Below are positions 19,847-30,479 of a DNA stretch of 64,000 bases, one piece after another. The position numbers were made by a program, and so were the translations under genes. The stretch is from Atherix ibis. Lineage: Eukaryota > Arthropoda > Insecta > Diptera > Athericidae. Each line of letters starts with the position of its first letter. Positions within the stretch are counted from its first letter, which is position 1. The notes under the pieces are model-generated. The model saw only the letters and a program-made list of their open reading frames with translations. It was not told the DNA's origin and did no database searches. The DNA is taken from contig OY282605.1 in the NCBI GenBank assembly GCA_958298945.1, positions 36,434,811 through 36,498,810 of the forward strand, written 5' to 3'.

Positions 19847-21082
19847 ATTCGTAGCGTTTTTTTGCAGTTTCGTGGTTTATTATGACAGTATCATTACAGA
19901 AGCGTTATTCAAAGTATTGTCCTTCGTTATCCACTACTTTTTACCATCTTTCTGGTAATGCTCGGATACCGCGTCGAAAAAATTCTTCTTCTTTAGATTC
20001 GATGAAAGAATCGATCCAATTTTTGGTCATTTCGTAGTTATCGAAGTGCTGCTCTGACAAGCCATGCGCCATGGATCGAAACAAATGATAATCAGATGGG
20101 GCAATGTCTGGTTAATATGGCGGGTGAAGCAGAACTTCCCATTTCAGCGTATTTAAATAAGTTTTCACGACTTTCGTAACATGGGGTCTTACATTGTCGT
20201 GGAGCAAAATTACTTTGTCGTGTCGATCTTTATATTGCGGCCACTTTTCTTGTAATGCTCTGTTCAAACGCATCAATTGTCATCTGTATACGTCCCCAGT
20301 GATGGTTTCACCCGGTTGGAGGAGCTCATAATAAATAACACCCAGCTGATCCCACCAAATACACAGTAAGATCTTCTTTTCATGAACGTTCGACCTGGGG
20401 GACGATGTCGACTCATGACCGGGCAAGCCCCCCGATTTTCTGCATTTGGGATTGTCGTAGAGTACTCACTTCTCGTCACCAGTGACGATTCGATGCAGAA
20501 ATCCCTTCCTTCCCTGCCGTTGGAGAAGAATCTCACAGTTGACTAAACGCCGTTAGACGTCCCTTGGCTTCAACTCATGTGGAACCCATGTTCCCTGTTT
20601 TTGTACCATTCCTATGGCTTTCAGGCGTTTTCTGACCGTCGAAAAGTCGACTCCAAGTGATGTGGACAACTCCCTGAGTGTTTGGTACGGGTCTTCATCG
20701 AGAAACGTCACCAAATCTTCATCTTCGGACTTTTTCGGCTGTCCGGGACGTTCCATGTCTTCCAAATCAAAATTTCCATTTTCTGCAAGTTTGCTCAGCA
20801 AGAGCATGTTCGCCGTAGACATCCACTAAAATACGATGACTTTTCGCGGCACTTTTCTTCATGTTGAAGTAATGGAGTAACACTCCCCGCAAAAATGATT
20901 TTTCAGGCACGAACTTCGACATGTTTGACACTGCGCAACAAGTGCTACTGACACTATGTTATAACAAAATATCATATAGTGGAAAAGTTGCGTTATGTCA
21001 GTAGCTTCTGGGAGAATATTTACTTTTGTATGTGTGACTATGGATAGTTGGCTAACGCCATCTTTTGTCAAACGCTACGAAT
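19847..21082 (-). mobile_element. mauritiana-type mariner, minus strand, both ends present
   Basis: Terminal inverted repeats aattaattcgtagcgttt at 19842-19859 and its exact reverse complement at 21070-21087 include the TA target site. The element proper is about 1,236 bp, the usual mariner length. The transposase reads from the 21082 side. Confidence 0.88.
19870..20931 (-). pseudogene. mauritiana-type mariner transposase, broken
   Basis: The start at 20929-20931 gives MSKFVPEKSFLRGVLLHYFN, matching the N-terminus of Mos1-like transposases. A deletion with frameshift follows CRKW near 20790. The frame then runs FDLEDMERPGQPKK to TWVPHELKPRDV-stop (20553). The catalytic part reads FLHRIVTGDEKWVLYDNPK (first aspartate), LGVIYYELLQPGETI, VILLHDNVRPH (second aspartate) and PDIAPSDYHLFRSMAHG (third aspartate), so all three catalytic aspartates remain. 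Stops interrupt DVYR-stop-QLMRL, PPY-stop-PD and ERW-stop-KVVD. The tail ends near 19895. One deletion, several nonsense codons and shifts make it non-functional. Confidence 0.87.
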
Positions 21083-21089
21083 TAATTCC

Positions 21090-21775
21090 AACACGTGGTA
21101 AAAGGCAATCAATTTGCTATTCAATACGACATTATTTTTTAGCAAAAGAAGAAAATTAAAAAAAAATTACTATTTAATGTATTACTTAAATTACTAAAGT
21201 AATTTCTTAAAAATAATAGAAATACCACCCATACTTGACTAATGCTTTTGTTAAATGTCGTCAAAAACAAAAAATTGTCTGGATACAAATTAAATAAAAG
21301 GAAAAATACCTTTCAAAATATCTTAAACATTTTTTCAAAGAGCAGCTAGAAACTATTTCATTTAATATCTTCAAATATTTTATTCTTTTCATTGATGGCA
21401 GAAAAATCAACCTTATCTACGACAAATTGATATCTATTTTCGTAGGGTTTATTATATAGAAAAAAATGTGTCTTTATTTAAAAGAAATTTCAAAAGCTTA
21501 TTAAGTTCTTTATGATTCTAATAAAAATCCTAAGAATTTATTTTAATATAATCCTTTTGAGTTTTTTCTTTTAAATTTAATGACCATTTACTAGAAATTT
21601 TCTATTAATAAACCGTAAATAAATGAATTTAGCAGAATACATTTTTCTATTTATATCAGATCAATTTTAATGTGAAATATTATAAAATTCTGATACAAAA
21701 ATATTTACTAATACTTGGTAAAATTTTTGTAATTTTTCTCTCGAAAAAACTATATTAATTTTTCGATAGTAAAAA
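21090..21775. other. AT-rich spacer, nothing assigned
   Basis: No open frame over 60 codons and no recognisable remnant. Confidence 0.55.
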
Positions 21776-21925
21776 AACTAATCATAATCACCGATTTGGT
21801 ATATGTTCTGAATACTATACAGTCTAGCAATACCATCGCGTTATTAGAGGAAACGAAGTATTTACCAGGATTATTTTTAGATATTTCGATGCTTTTGATC
21901 ATCTTCAAATGTTCAGCATAGTAGA
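21776..21925 (+). pseudogene. Jockey-like reverse transcriptase scrap
   Basis: The plus strand reads NHNHRFGICSEYYTVSSN then EETKYLPGLFLDISM, matching HQFGFRPEHSTIQQ and KEYCPGVFLDISHAF of the better copy at 39504-41932, in the same order and spacing. Nothing upstream or downstream can be joined to it with confidence. It is a very old fragment of about 50 codons. Confidence 0.6.
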
Positions 21926-21929
21926 CTCC

Positions 21930-23405
21930 CCTAAAGGCTGAAGAGTTTCCTTTATTCTATATACATATAGGGCAGAATCCGATAACAATTTCTATTATTG
22001 ATTATAGAATTACAAACTTATTTCTATATAAAATATAAATAAGCTGTCTTTTACCATGATATAAAATCTTCAGTTTGGCGCTCTTGACTATGATTACACC
22101 ATTGAAGAAATGCTCAATTTTTACGAAAAATCATCTTTTTTTTGGCTTAAGCGTTGCAATACATGTGCGAATATATTGAACGGACACCTTCTGTTTAGTC
22201 AAGCATGTTCGAGACAAACAAAATATGAAGTTTTGCTCGAATTGTGTAATTGCATCAAATTGTCCACGCTCGAACGTTTTAGGAAACTTGTACGAATACA
22301 CTCAAATCGAATAAAAATGTTAAATCGAGCAGTGCGAACATTATTGCAATATTGACATTTTGCAATGTTATTTGTATGAAGAAATAAAAAAAATGTTCAT
22401 TTTGTTTTGATTTACCGGTTGTTTATACAAAAAAAAATGCCGCAAAATATACGAGTATGGTTTAACGATGGCAGTGACATTTAATTACCAAATTTAATTA
22501 TTGGCGTATCTTGTTTGGCGATTAACAGCGAGACTAGTTCCAAAAGATGATCTAAGTTATTCTTACGAAGATGGTGAAAATTGTTGTAAAATTGCTCCTT
22601 ATTATGCTTTACTCACTCAGAACCCAGGTGCTTTTTGCGCTCCAGCACTTCGTTATCATCATTTTCGCTATCGTCCAACATCAGCCACATCGCTGTGAAT
22701 GCTGTTCCCATTGCTGTACTTCATTATCGTTGCTACATTATATTAAATTTTCCATTCTTTAATATATTTATTATATTAGTTTATTTTATTTAAATAATTT
22801 TTTACCTTTTTCTTGACTATTTCCAAATGTATAGAACTGGAATTCGTGAAAAAAAACAATTGAAAATCGTTCATGATCGTAGCTCGAACAAATGAAGAAA
22901 AAAATCGTAGCTCAAACAAATTCTGAGTGTGCGAACTTTGATCGTTCTTACGTGTGTTACTGTTTGAAAATTGTTCGAGGGTTCGAGCCCATGATTTAGA
23001 CATTTTCACTTTCCCTCCAAAGACTCGAACAAAAATATTCGAGCCGAGGCAATAATTCGTCCATTCCTCAAGTGGTGTAATTGGTGTTAAAAAATTCTCT
23101 CAATTCGACGAAATAGAGAGCTCCATCAAAAAAACTTGGTTAACTTATACTCTACTTCCATTAACCATGTTGATCTGAAATATTTAACAATCTGACTGAA
23201 CGCTGCGATTAGAGACCCTTTTTGGCTGATGCACATTTTTGAGTAGTGCTGGCGCACATTTTAAAAGAGATATCAATTTTTTTATTATAAATTGACAATG
23301 GTTTTAACATTATTTTTAAGTGGTAATTAGCTCAGAATCCTTAAAAATGAATCTATGTGATATTTTTGGCAGCCATTTTATATGATATTGTATTTCAGGT
23401 GATCA
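21930..23405. other. unassigned region with small open frames
   Basis: An 81-codon open frame at 22110-22355 (rich in Leu, Cys and Arg) and others at 22501-22762 and 22776-23009 show no motif I recognise. Copies of the words tcgaaca or ctcgaac recur on plus and minus at 22210, 22270, 22885, 22915 and 23025, without forming a regular array. They may mark an unrecognised repeat. I do not call a gene here. Confidence 0.35.
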
Positions 23406-23409
23406 CATA

Positions 23410-24160
23410 ACCTTATTCTAAGATTAACCATGCCACTTAAGCAGATGATAGTCCATATTTAATACCTGTTAAAATTCTGGAAAAACTTCTATTAATTTAC
23501 AAAACCATATCCGCAATCCCCCTAATCCTGGTCGATGAGATGGAGAGTGGATAGCAAATGAACACAAAAGTACTCACATTACATTTACTCTTTGCATAAT
23601 TCCACATTTATAGTAAAGTGTGCTACTAAGGACTTTAACTACATAAGGGATTGACTTGGAATCCACATTATAAAATTAAAAGAGCTGAAAATTATGGATG
23701 TTATCGACAACTACTTGGATAAGCATTCAAAATTGACAATTAATAGTAAGTCTTTAGTAAACCTATTTGGACTTATGGAATTGAACTCTCCAATTTTCAT
23801 CGCATCCAGTTCTTATAAAGCAAGGTCATCGGCAAAATTTTTGATGCCATTATTTTTATTACACATTTATTCAAAAACTTGTGCATTTCTCCTTATTAAA
23901 AATTTTATGCCCGTTCATCCAGTCATGAAAATCCCCTCGTAAAATGATTTTATTCTATTATCCTTTCAAAAATAACTGGAATCCAAACAGGTAGTGACCC
24001 TGAAATTAATTGGAATCTGCTTTCTCTCGTCTAAAAGAGAAAGTCTGATGGGTCTGTACACCCATTTCATCGTTTTTGGATATTTATAATGAACTTTCTA
24101 TGTAATTCTATTCCTTAAAATATAATTGTAGTGGTAGATACCATTAAAAATAAATACAAA
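23410..24160 (+). pseudogene. Jockey-like reverse transcriptase 3' half, relic
   Basis: The plus strand reads LTWNPHYKIKRAENYGCYRQ, SKPIWTYGIELSNFHRIQFL and, upstream, ADDSPYLIP, in line with ADDTAIL, LTWNPHTRLKRQELKRRYLK and LKPIWTYGLELWGSN of the copies at 7201 and 39504. A C-terminal tail around 23840-23940 (THLFKNLCISPY) corresponds to VINRDLNVPFV. The segment continues into a 3' untranslated part ending near gtagtggtagataccatta (24130-24148), like gtagttgtagatatcattta of the copy at 39504. Stops and shifts are many. Confidence 0.7.
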
Positions 24161-24725
24161 AGCAAAAAAATTCGATCATTTCTAATTTAATATATAAATT
24201 CTTGGAAATAATATTTATTTTTAGTGTATAAAAAAATTGATAAATATTTAGAAAATCTGAGAAGTATATAATTTTTACTTGTATAGTATTAACATAAGAG
24301 TTTCTTCCTTTTAAATAGTAAATTCTAGAGAAAATGTAATTGTATCTTGAAGATATTTTTAATTAAACAGAAGTATTTAATTATAGCACTTGTAGTAAAT
24401 ATAGATAAATTTTAATAGGAAATATTTTAAATCTTCTCAATTCACTAAGTAGCATTTCAATTTAAAAGATATTTTATACTATTGTATATTCAGAACTTAT
24501 AATAAATTTTTCGAGAATATTTATTTCTATTTTTGTCTATAATAAAAAGTTCCAATTAGACTCTGAGAGAAATACAAAGTGGCATAACATCATAAAAGTA
24601 GCATAGACTATTTTTAAATACGAAGTGTGGCAGAAATTTATGAGACCGAGACTATTCAAACCGATATAATAACAATAAAGACTTCTCATCAAAGACTTGC
24701 TCTTTATCTGGTAACTATGCAATTT
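24160..24725. other. AT-rich spacer, nothing assigned
   Basis: No feature recognised. The 61-codon minus-strand open frame 24537-24722 shows no motif. Confidence 0.5.
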
Positions 24726-24729
24726 TAAG

Positions 24730-24812
24730 AAGATTCCTGATGTACTAGATAATTTTATAACTAAAGTCCCTCCTAGATTTGAATGCAGATCATAGTCCTA
24801 GCTTGCAAGACT
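24730..24812 (+). pseudogene. Jockey-like endonuclease fragment
   Basis: The plus strand reads KIPDVLDNFITKVP and then, in another frame, LDLNADHSPSLQDL. These match LPDILDYFITTP and LDLNSDHSPVLLTL at the end of the apurinic-type endonuclease domain in the copy at 39504, with the intervening codons deleted. Confidence 0.6.
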
Positions 24813-24999
24813 TATAATGGAACATTGGACTGAAATATATGCAGACAATAAATTGATAACAATTTGGACTTACGACAAAGTTTAAAAACAAAATAGAAAC
24901 TAGATGCTACGGTACATAATTTTACATATATATTACACACACAGTACTATTTGGAGCAGTGTATCGTCCAGCAGTAGTGCTCAATATGGGATGATGTTG

Positions 25000-25240
25000 A
25001 ATATTTTTTTAAGACCAGCTGTGAAAGACCATCCAACCCTGCGGTTATAATAAAATAAAGCCGCAAGGCATACTGCAAGGGACTCAATGGCTCTGTTGAT
25101 TTATAATTTTGACAGAGGCATTAATTCCTGTAAAATCGATTTCAATCAGTTCTTTGGATTGAAACACTCCCAACCGATTTTTTTTGCAGATATTTGAAAA
25201 AAAACAACGAATAAACATTAATAAGCCAAGAAGCATCCTT
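25000..25240 (+). pseudogene. possible reverse transcriptase scrap
   Basis: Fragments GILQGTQW (about 25063) and QPIFFADI (about 25172) lie in the order and rough distance expected for the GVPQGSILGP and YADD blocks of a non-LTR reverse transcriptase. The frames are different and the similarity is weak. Confidence 0.3.
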
Positions 25241-25544
25241 CAGTTAAAAAATAAAATTTACAGGCAATATCATCAAAAAATTTTGCGAAAGATTTTGGAA
25301 AATAATTTGGAGATATCTTTTCATATGGTATAAATAAATCAAAAATATTCCCCATTAATAAATTATATTTATTAAAAATAAAAATATAAATTATCGTTTA
25401 AATAAAATTTTTTATAAAAGGTTCAAAATAGAATGTTTATTTTGCACCTCCCTCTAGATGTGGGTAACTTATTCTCTTATCAAAATTACGATTACTTTTT
25501 TAAAATGATTATTAATATTTTTCTTAAAATTTATGCCACATATG

Positions 25545-26828
25545 CGAGCTCTGTTGAAAAAGTATCGCGAATTTTGAATTTCCGCGGGTTACGTATAGTT
25601 GACTTTTGATTTTTTTGTGGCGTTATGTTGGTACTCATGTCTCTCAGTTCAGCCATTTTGAATGTTCAGTTAGTTTTTGACAGCTGCTTTGCTTGCACGG
25701 GTTTTGGCTCGTCTTCGATTTTTGCCCATTCCACAAAATGGATCAAAGAATCTGTATCAAATTTATTGTGAAAAACAAAATTAATTGTGCGGACACATTC
25801 TGAATGTTGACTGTGGTATATGGTGAATCTACCTTGGACTGAAGCAACGTTTATCGGTGGTACAAAATGTTGTCAGAGGGCCGAAAAGATGTGAACGACG
25901 AAAAGCGTGCCAGATGCCGGAGAACGTCAACAACAGACGAAAACATTGATGATGAATCACCGTTAGGGAAGTTGCTGAGGACTTAAACATATCGATTGGT
26001 TCTTGTCATTCGATTTTTACCAATGATTTGTCGTGAGACGGGTCGCCGCGAAATTCGTACCAAAATTGCTCAATTTCGACCAAAAACAGCATCGCATTAA
26101 CATTGCTAACGAGCTATTGGACTCTGTCCGCGACGACCCAAATTTGCTCCAAAGGATCATAACTGGTGACGAATCATGGGTTTATGGTTATGACGTGGAA
26201 ACCAAACCTCAATCATCCGAATAAAAGCTGCCGCATATGCCAAGACCGAAAAAATCGCGCCAAGTTCCGTCGAATGTGAAGGTTTTGCTTACAGTTTTCT
26301 TCGATTGCAGGGGCGTGGTGTATCATGAGTTCTTGCCACAGGATAGAACGGTCAATAAGTAATATTACCTGCAAGTTATGTGCAAGTTGCGGGAAGCAAT
26401 CCGCCAGAAACGCCCGGATTTGTGGAAGAACAAAAATTGGCTTTTAAACCATAATAACGCCCCTGCTCACAAATTACGCACAAGCAAGAATTTTTAGCCA
26501 AAAACAACACACTAATAATACCGCAGTCACCGTATTCCCCAGATCTGTCCTTCCCTGACTTTTTCTTGTCACCAAAATTGAAGAGCCCCATGAAAGGACA
26601 ACGCTACGCTACGATTGAGGAGATAAAGACGGCATCGAAGGAGGAGCTGAACAAGATCACAAAAAATAATTTTTTGAAGTGCTTCGAGGATTGGAAAAAC
26701 GTGAGCACAAGTGCATAATATCTGGTGGGGATTACTTTGAAGGAGACAAAATAGATATTAATGAATAAATAAACAATTTTTGAAGAAAAAAAAAGACAAA
26801 ATTCGTGATACTTTTTGAACAGACCTCG
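25545..26828 (+). mobile_element. mariner family D, full-length ends
   Basis: The terminal repeats are cgagctctgttgaaaaagta at 25545 and its imperfect reverse complement ending cagacctcg at 26828, followed by TA. Length is about 1,284 bp. Deletion derivatives of the same family lie at 44729-45150 and 46766-47637. Confidence 0.9.
25739..26767 (+). pseudogene. mariner family D transposase, broken
   Basis: The start at 25739 gives MDQRICIKFIVKNKIN. A stop follows at about codon 23, and the text continues MLTVVYGESTLD-stop-SNVYRWY and DVNDEKRA, then breaks near 25950. The core is open at 26033-26224: FVPKLLNFDQKQHRINIANE, DPNLLQRIITGDESWVYGYD (first aspartate). Then, with shifts, RQVPSNVKVLLTVFFDC, VVYHEFLPQDRTV, and a degraded second aspartate region (NHNNAPAH, with Asp replaced by Asn). 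The third region reads PPYSPDLSFPDFFLSPKLKS-like. The tail KCIISGGDYFEGDKIDINE ends at the TAA at 26765-26767. Multiple shifts and the altered second catalytic site make it inactive. Confidence 0.85.
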
Positions 26829-26837
26829 TATAAAATA

Positions 26838-27644
26838 TAGGGTTTTCCAAAAAGGGTGATATGATTTCTTTTTTAAAAAAAATACACTAATTGTTAAGGA
26901 AATTCAAATGTTTTTTATATAATGTAAAGTACTGTCAATACAATTAAGTTTTAAATAAAATATTGTTCAAATGGCCTCCATGACTTCTTTTGCAGAATCG
27001 AAATCGATGAACCCAATTTTCGAGCACTTTTTCCACTAAATCAAGTCGTACGTGTATGTCATGAAGAGCACGTTCAATATTGACTTCTAAAATTTGAAGA
27101 GGGTCTGGTTTATTGCTAAAGACCAATGACTTCAAATAACCCCACAAGAAATTGACTAATGGTGTTAAATCACAACTCTTGGAGGCCATTCAATTTCACA
27201 ATTTCTTGAAATAATCGAATCTCCAAACTTTTCTCGCAATAATTCGGTTGTTGCACGTGCTGTGTGGTACGTAGCCCCGTCTTGTTGGAACCAGATGTTG
27301 TCAAGATCAACTTCTTCCAATTTCGGCCATAAAAAGTTGGTTATCATCGATCTCCATTGACCGTAACGGTGTTACCAGGTTCATTTTTCTTCGCACAAGA
27401 ACCGACAGTTTTGTTTATTTACCGGACCACTCAGATGAAAGTGAGCGCACGAAAAGTTGCAATTGGAGAACGATTATTTTGATAATAAAATTGAATAATT
27501 TGTAAACGTTGTTCTTGTGTATATCTGTCCACGATGATATTGTAAACGTTATTGAACACAATGAAAAAAAAAGACAGATCATGACATATTACAAATGGCT
27601 GAAACGTCACTTAGAAATCATATCACTCTTTTTGGAAAACCCTA
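26838..27644 (-). mobile_element. Tc1/mariner family A-like deletion derivative, minus strand
   Basis: Terminal inverted repeats of 32 bp at 26838-26869 (tagggttttccaaaaagggt first) and 27613-27644 differ at one position and are flanked by TA. At 807 bp the element lacks the N-terminal two thirds of the transposase gene. It starts only 9 bp after the family D element ends. The nearly perfect ends suggest more recent mobility than the coding state implies. Confidence 0.9.
26953..27347 (-). pseudogene. transposase C-terminal part, family A-like
   Basis: On the minus strand from 27347: MITNFLWPKLEEVDLDNIWF, QQDGATYHTARATTELL (catalytic QQDGA region), then a frameshift near 27175-27190 into SCDLTPLVNFLWGYLKSLVF (usually DLTPLDFFLWGY, so the aspartate has become Val) and finally KRSHGGHLNNILFKT and a stop. 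The N-terminal DNA-binding domain and the SDEAHF region are deleted. Only short shreds of them remain around 27400-27440 (KTVGSCAKK). It cannot be functional alone. Confidence 0.82.
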
Positions 27645-27649
27645 TACCA

Positions 27650-28425
27650 TAAGGAGTATCTAAATAATATTTTTCAACATTACGTTTCGATAAATAGCAT
27701 ATCAATTTTCTATTCACTGGTATAGAAATATGGAAATCCTGAAGATTTTTTGATGCATAACATATTTTTTGCATAGCATAATATTATTATACCGAAGATA
27801 TTGTATAATAAAAACAATTTAGATTATTCAACAACAAAAAAGTAATAATAAAAAAATAAATAAATAAATATACTTGCAAATATATTGAATAGATACTGAG
27901 TGTATAAACAATCTTTATAAGAAGAAGATTACTGATACTTTGATCCATCGAATTCTAATCGGATTTATGCCTAAGAAAAATATTTTTTCCCCAATTCAGA
28001 TTAAAGTTTATTCAAATAATGTTTGGAGTGAATTTATTTTATTATTACATGCCATTATTTTTATTGTTCCTGTGAGAAAAAAAATCCTTCAAGTTATATC
28101 AAAATGAATACTAAAATAGTGTGAAAATATGCTACTAAAAAAAGGGTTGAAATAAAAGTTTTTCCATTCCATTTTTCTTGTTTTATTTATTGAGGTTCCC
28201 ATAATATATTATATACCATTTTGTCATCTTCTAAAATGATACTGTTGATATTTGTTCGAATCCTAAAGAAACCAATCAAATATTTACTTAGATAAATTCA
28301 GTATGAAATGGGTATTTTCTGTTTACACAATAGTAAACTTTAATATGTAATATAATAACTAAGTTGAACCATTTTTTTTATATAGTTACCACATAGATCT
28401 GTATAAAAAATCCAAATTATTGGGT
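27650..28425. other. AT-rich spacer with a short AAAT microsatellite
   Basis: An AAAT-type run lies at about 27848-27870. No open frame or remnant recognised otherwise. Confidence 0.5.
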
Positions 28426-28429
28426 TGTT

Positions 28430-29420
28430 CTGCCAGAAAAGCAAATGCGACGGATTTTTTGTATACTTGATAAGGAATGTTCCCCATAAACTGTAGCAAC
28501 ATTTCATAGTTATTTTTTTTTAATTTTTTGTTTACAGATATCTACAGTGAAAATGTGTAAAATTTTTATTTGAATCGATAAACCAATGTTTGTCATTTAC
28601 TATTTAAAGATTATTTCATGTAAATGTTGGCCACGACTACGTTTTAAGTGATCCATCCGAGAGGTTCAATTTTGAAACACTTTTTCGAACATCTCGGCTG
28701 GTATCTCGCTAATATTGTAGCACATGCTATTTTGTCTTCTAAGGCTGCAAGTGAAGCTGGTTTATCGTCATAGACAAGTCACTTCACGTAGCCCTATAAA
28801 AAATAGACTAGAGCCACCAAATCGCACCGGTCCAAAATGTGAGATAAATTGCTCACCGAACTCATTTCTCAATATGTTCATTGTTTCTTATGTTGTGTGG
28901 TATGTAGCACCGTCTTGTTGAAACCACATATCGAGCAGATGCTGTTTTTGCATTTTGGGCATAAAAGGTTGAAATCATCGAGCGATAGCGGTTGTCATTA
29001 ACGGTAATGTTCCGGATAGCGTCATCTTGAAAGAAATACAGACCGATGACTCCAACGGACCAAATGCGACAATTTTGCTTATTCACATACCCATTCAACC
29101 AGAAATGAGCTTCATCGCTGAACGCAATTTTTTGGTAAAAAAACGGATTTTCCTCGAGCTGTTTTAAGGCCAACTCATTGAAAATCTTCAGTTCTTACAT
29201 GAGCTATATTTTTTATGCTTTAAGACTACAATCTTAATTGCTGTTCAGACCACAATCCCGAGCAACACAATCCCAATTGCTGTAAACGGCGACGGATGGA
29301 CAAATCGCATTCTCCACCAACACTGGACGCTATGGCAAAAATATTTTCCTCTGTACGCACTCTACACACGCAGGTTGGTGGTTTGATATCCAATAGCATA
29401 AAATTGCTGAGAAATTTTCT
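28430..29420 (-). pseudogene. Tc1/mariner relic (family A2), minus strand
   Basis: Minus-strand reading from 29385: CRVRTEENIFAIASSV, LSIRRRLQQLGL (helix-turn-helix part). Then an open frame at 28862-29173: QLEENPFFYQKIAFSDEAHF, NGYVNKQNCRIW, joined by a deletion to VIGLYFFQDDAIRNITVNDN, RYRSMIS. Next comes VVSTRRCYIPHNIRNNEHIE. In another frame the same DNA gives the WFQQDGA and CYHTA region. The catalytic SDEAHF and QQDGA aspartates can be seen. Downstream the SCDLTP region is degraded. A possible terminal sequence attgggttgttctgccagaa lies at 28420-28440. The other end was not identified. Confidence 0.7.
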
Positions 29421-29553
29421 TTCTATGGCATGAATTGCTTGCTTGGTACGTGTATGTCCATTATGATGCTCATAAAATGGTTAAAGTGCGCGAAACACAT
29501 TTTTCACAGAGCATAAATTTTGATAAAAAAATTCAATTATTTGCAATTACAAT

Positions 29554-29927
29554 GCCTTACAAAACTATCCAATTAGGATATAATGCACATAATTTCGTAG
29601 GTTACTGTAATTACAGTGACTTACAAAACTATCGAATTAGGATATAATTCACATAATTTTGTAGGTCTATATAATTACAGTGCCTTACAAGACCATCCAA
29701 TTAGAATATAATTAACATAATTTTCTAAGTTACTGTAATTACAGTGACGTACAAAACTATCCAATTAGGATATAATTCACATAATTTTGTAGGTCACTGT
29801 AATTACAGTGACTTACAAAACTATCCAATTAGAATATATTGTTATTAACATAATTTTGTAAGTTACTGTAATTACAGTGACGTATAAAACTATCCAATTA
29901 GGATATAATTCACATAATTTTGAAGGT
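29554..29927 (+). repeat. 64-bp tandem array, six units, each with a palindrome
   Basis: Unit core is aaaactatccaattaggata plus taattcacataattttgtag. Five junctions carry actgtaattacagt-like palindromes; the best is CACTGTAATTACAGTG at 29795-29810, which is perfect over 16 bp. Units alternate between two types (aggatataattcac and agaatata...taacat), giving a dimeric higher-order pattern. The 70-codon open frame 29435-29647 crosses the array and is not a gene. Confidence 0.9.
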
Positions 29928-30130
29928 ATTGTCTTTTCATTTTCAGTTTTTCAAGCCTTTGATGTTGCTTCCATGTCAAACGTTTGTCTAAGTGGAGTCC
30001 TAGGTCGGTACCATTAAGATATTTATATGGAAGGACATGGTTCTTGTCAAAGAGTGAATATTACGCGTGTAGATTTAAGTTCATTGACCTTTATTATACA
30101 CCTGGTAAACCAGTTATGGGGGGTTTGGAT
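29928..30130 (-). pseudogene. Jockey-like reverse transcriptase fragment, minus strand
   Basis: The minus strand reads VLPYKYLNGTDLGLHLDKRL followed by TWKQHQRLEKLKMKR, corresponding to YLGLYLDKRLTWNPHTRLKR in the copy at 7201. It directly abuts the 64-bp array. Confidence 0.65.
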
Positions 30131-30189
30131 TTAGCCTTAGATTTTTGGTAAGTGCAAGGCAGACCCGTATTATAAGAATATCTAGCAAA

Positions 30190-30430
30190 GAAGTTATAGG
30201 TACAGAATTTTGTAGAGTCCTTCGTTATTTTTGATAGATCTCAGTAACTTTTCGACACAGTCACATTTCGAGGACATAACGACTTTTCTATAGTCGTTTA
30301 TAAGTTTTGAAAGCCTTAGATAGAGAAGTTACGCTTATTGACATTTCCACCGGGCAAGAAAAGATCCTCATCGTTACAAAATAATGGGTTAAAGTATGTT
30401 TTCCTGTGGAAAAGCAGCCAATATCGGAGA
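30190..30430 (-). pseudogene. family A2 deletion-derivative fragment, minus strand
   Basis: The minus strand reads FCNDEDLFLPGGNVNKRNFS (usually FSDEAHFWLNGYVNKQNC) and later KSLCPRNVTV. The DNA matches 33950-34090 (cgaggacataacgacttttc against cgaggatacaatggctttta). Confidence 0.55.
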
Positions 30431-30479
30431 GATATTGAAGATATCGATTTCAAAGGAATGCTTCTAGAACTATGATATA

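Noticed and set aside
22110..22355. 81-codon open frame as a host gene
   Set aside because: No recognisable domain and a Met in AT-rich sequence without context. Not enough support.
22980..23000. tRNA T-arm-like gttcgagcc
   Set aside because: No matching acceptor, D or anticodon arms are found around it. The word recurs in the unassigned repeat.
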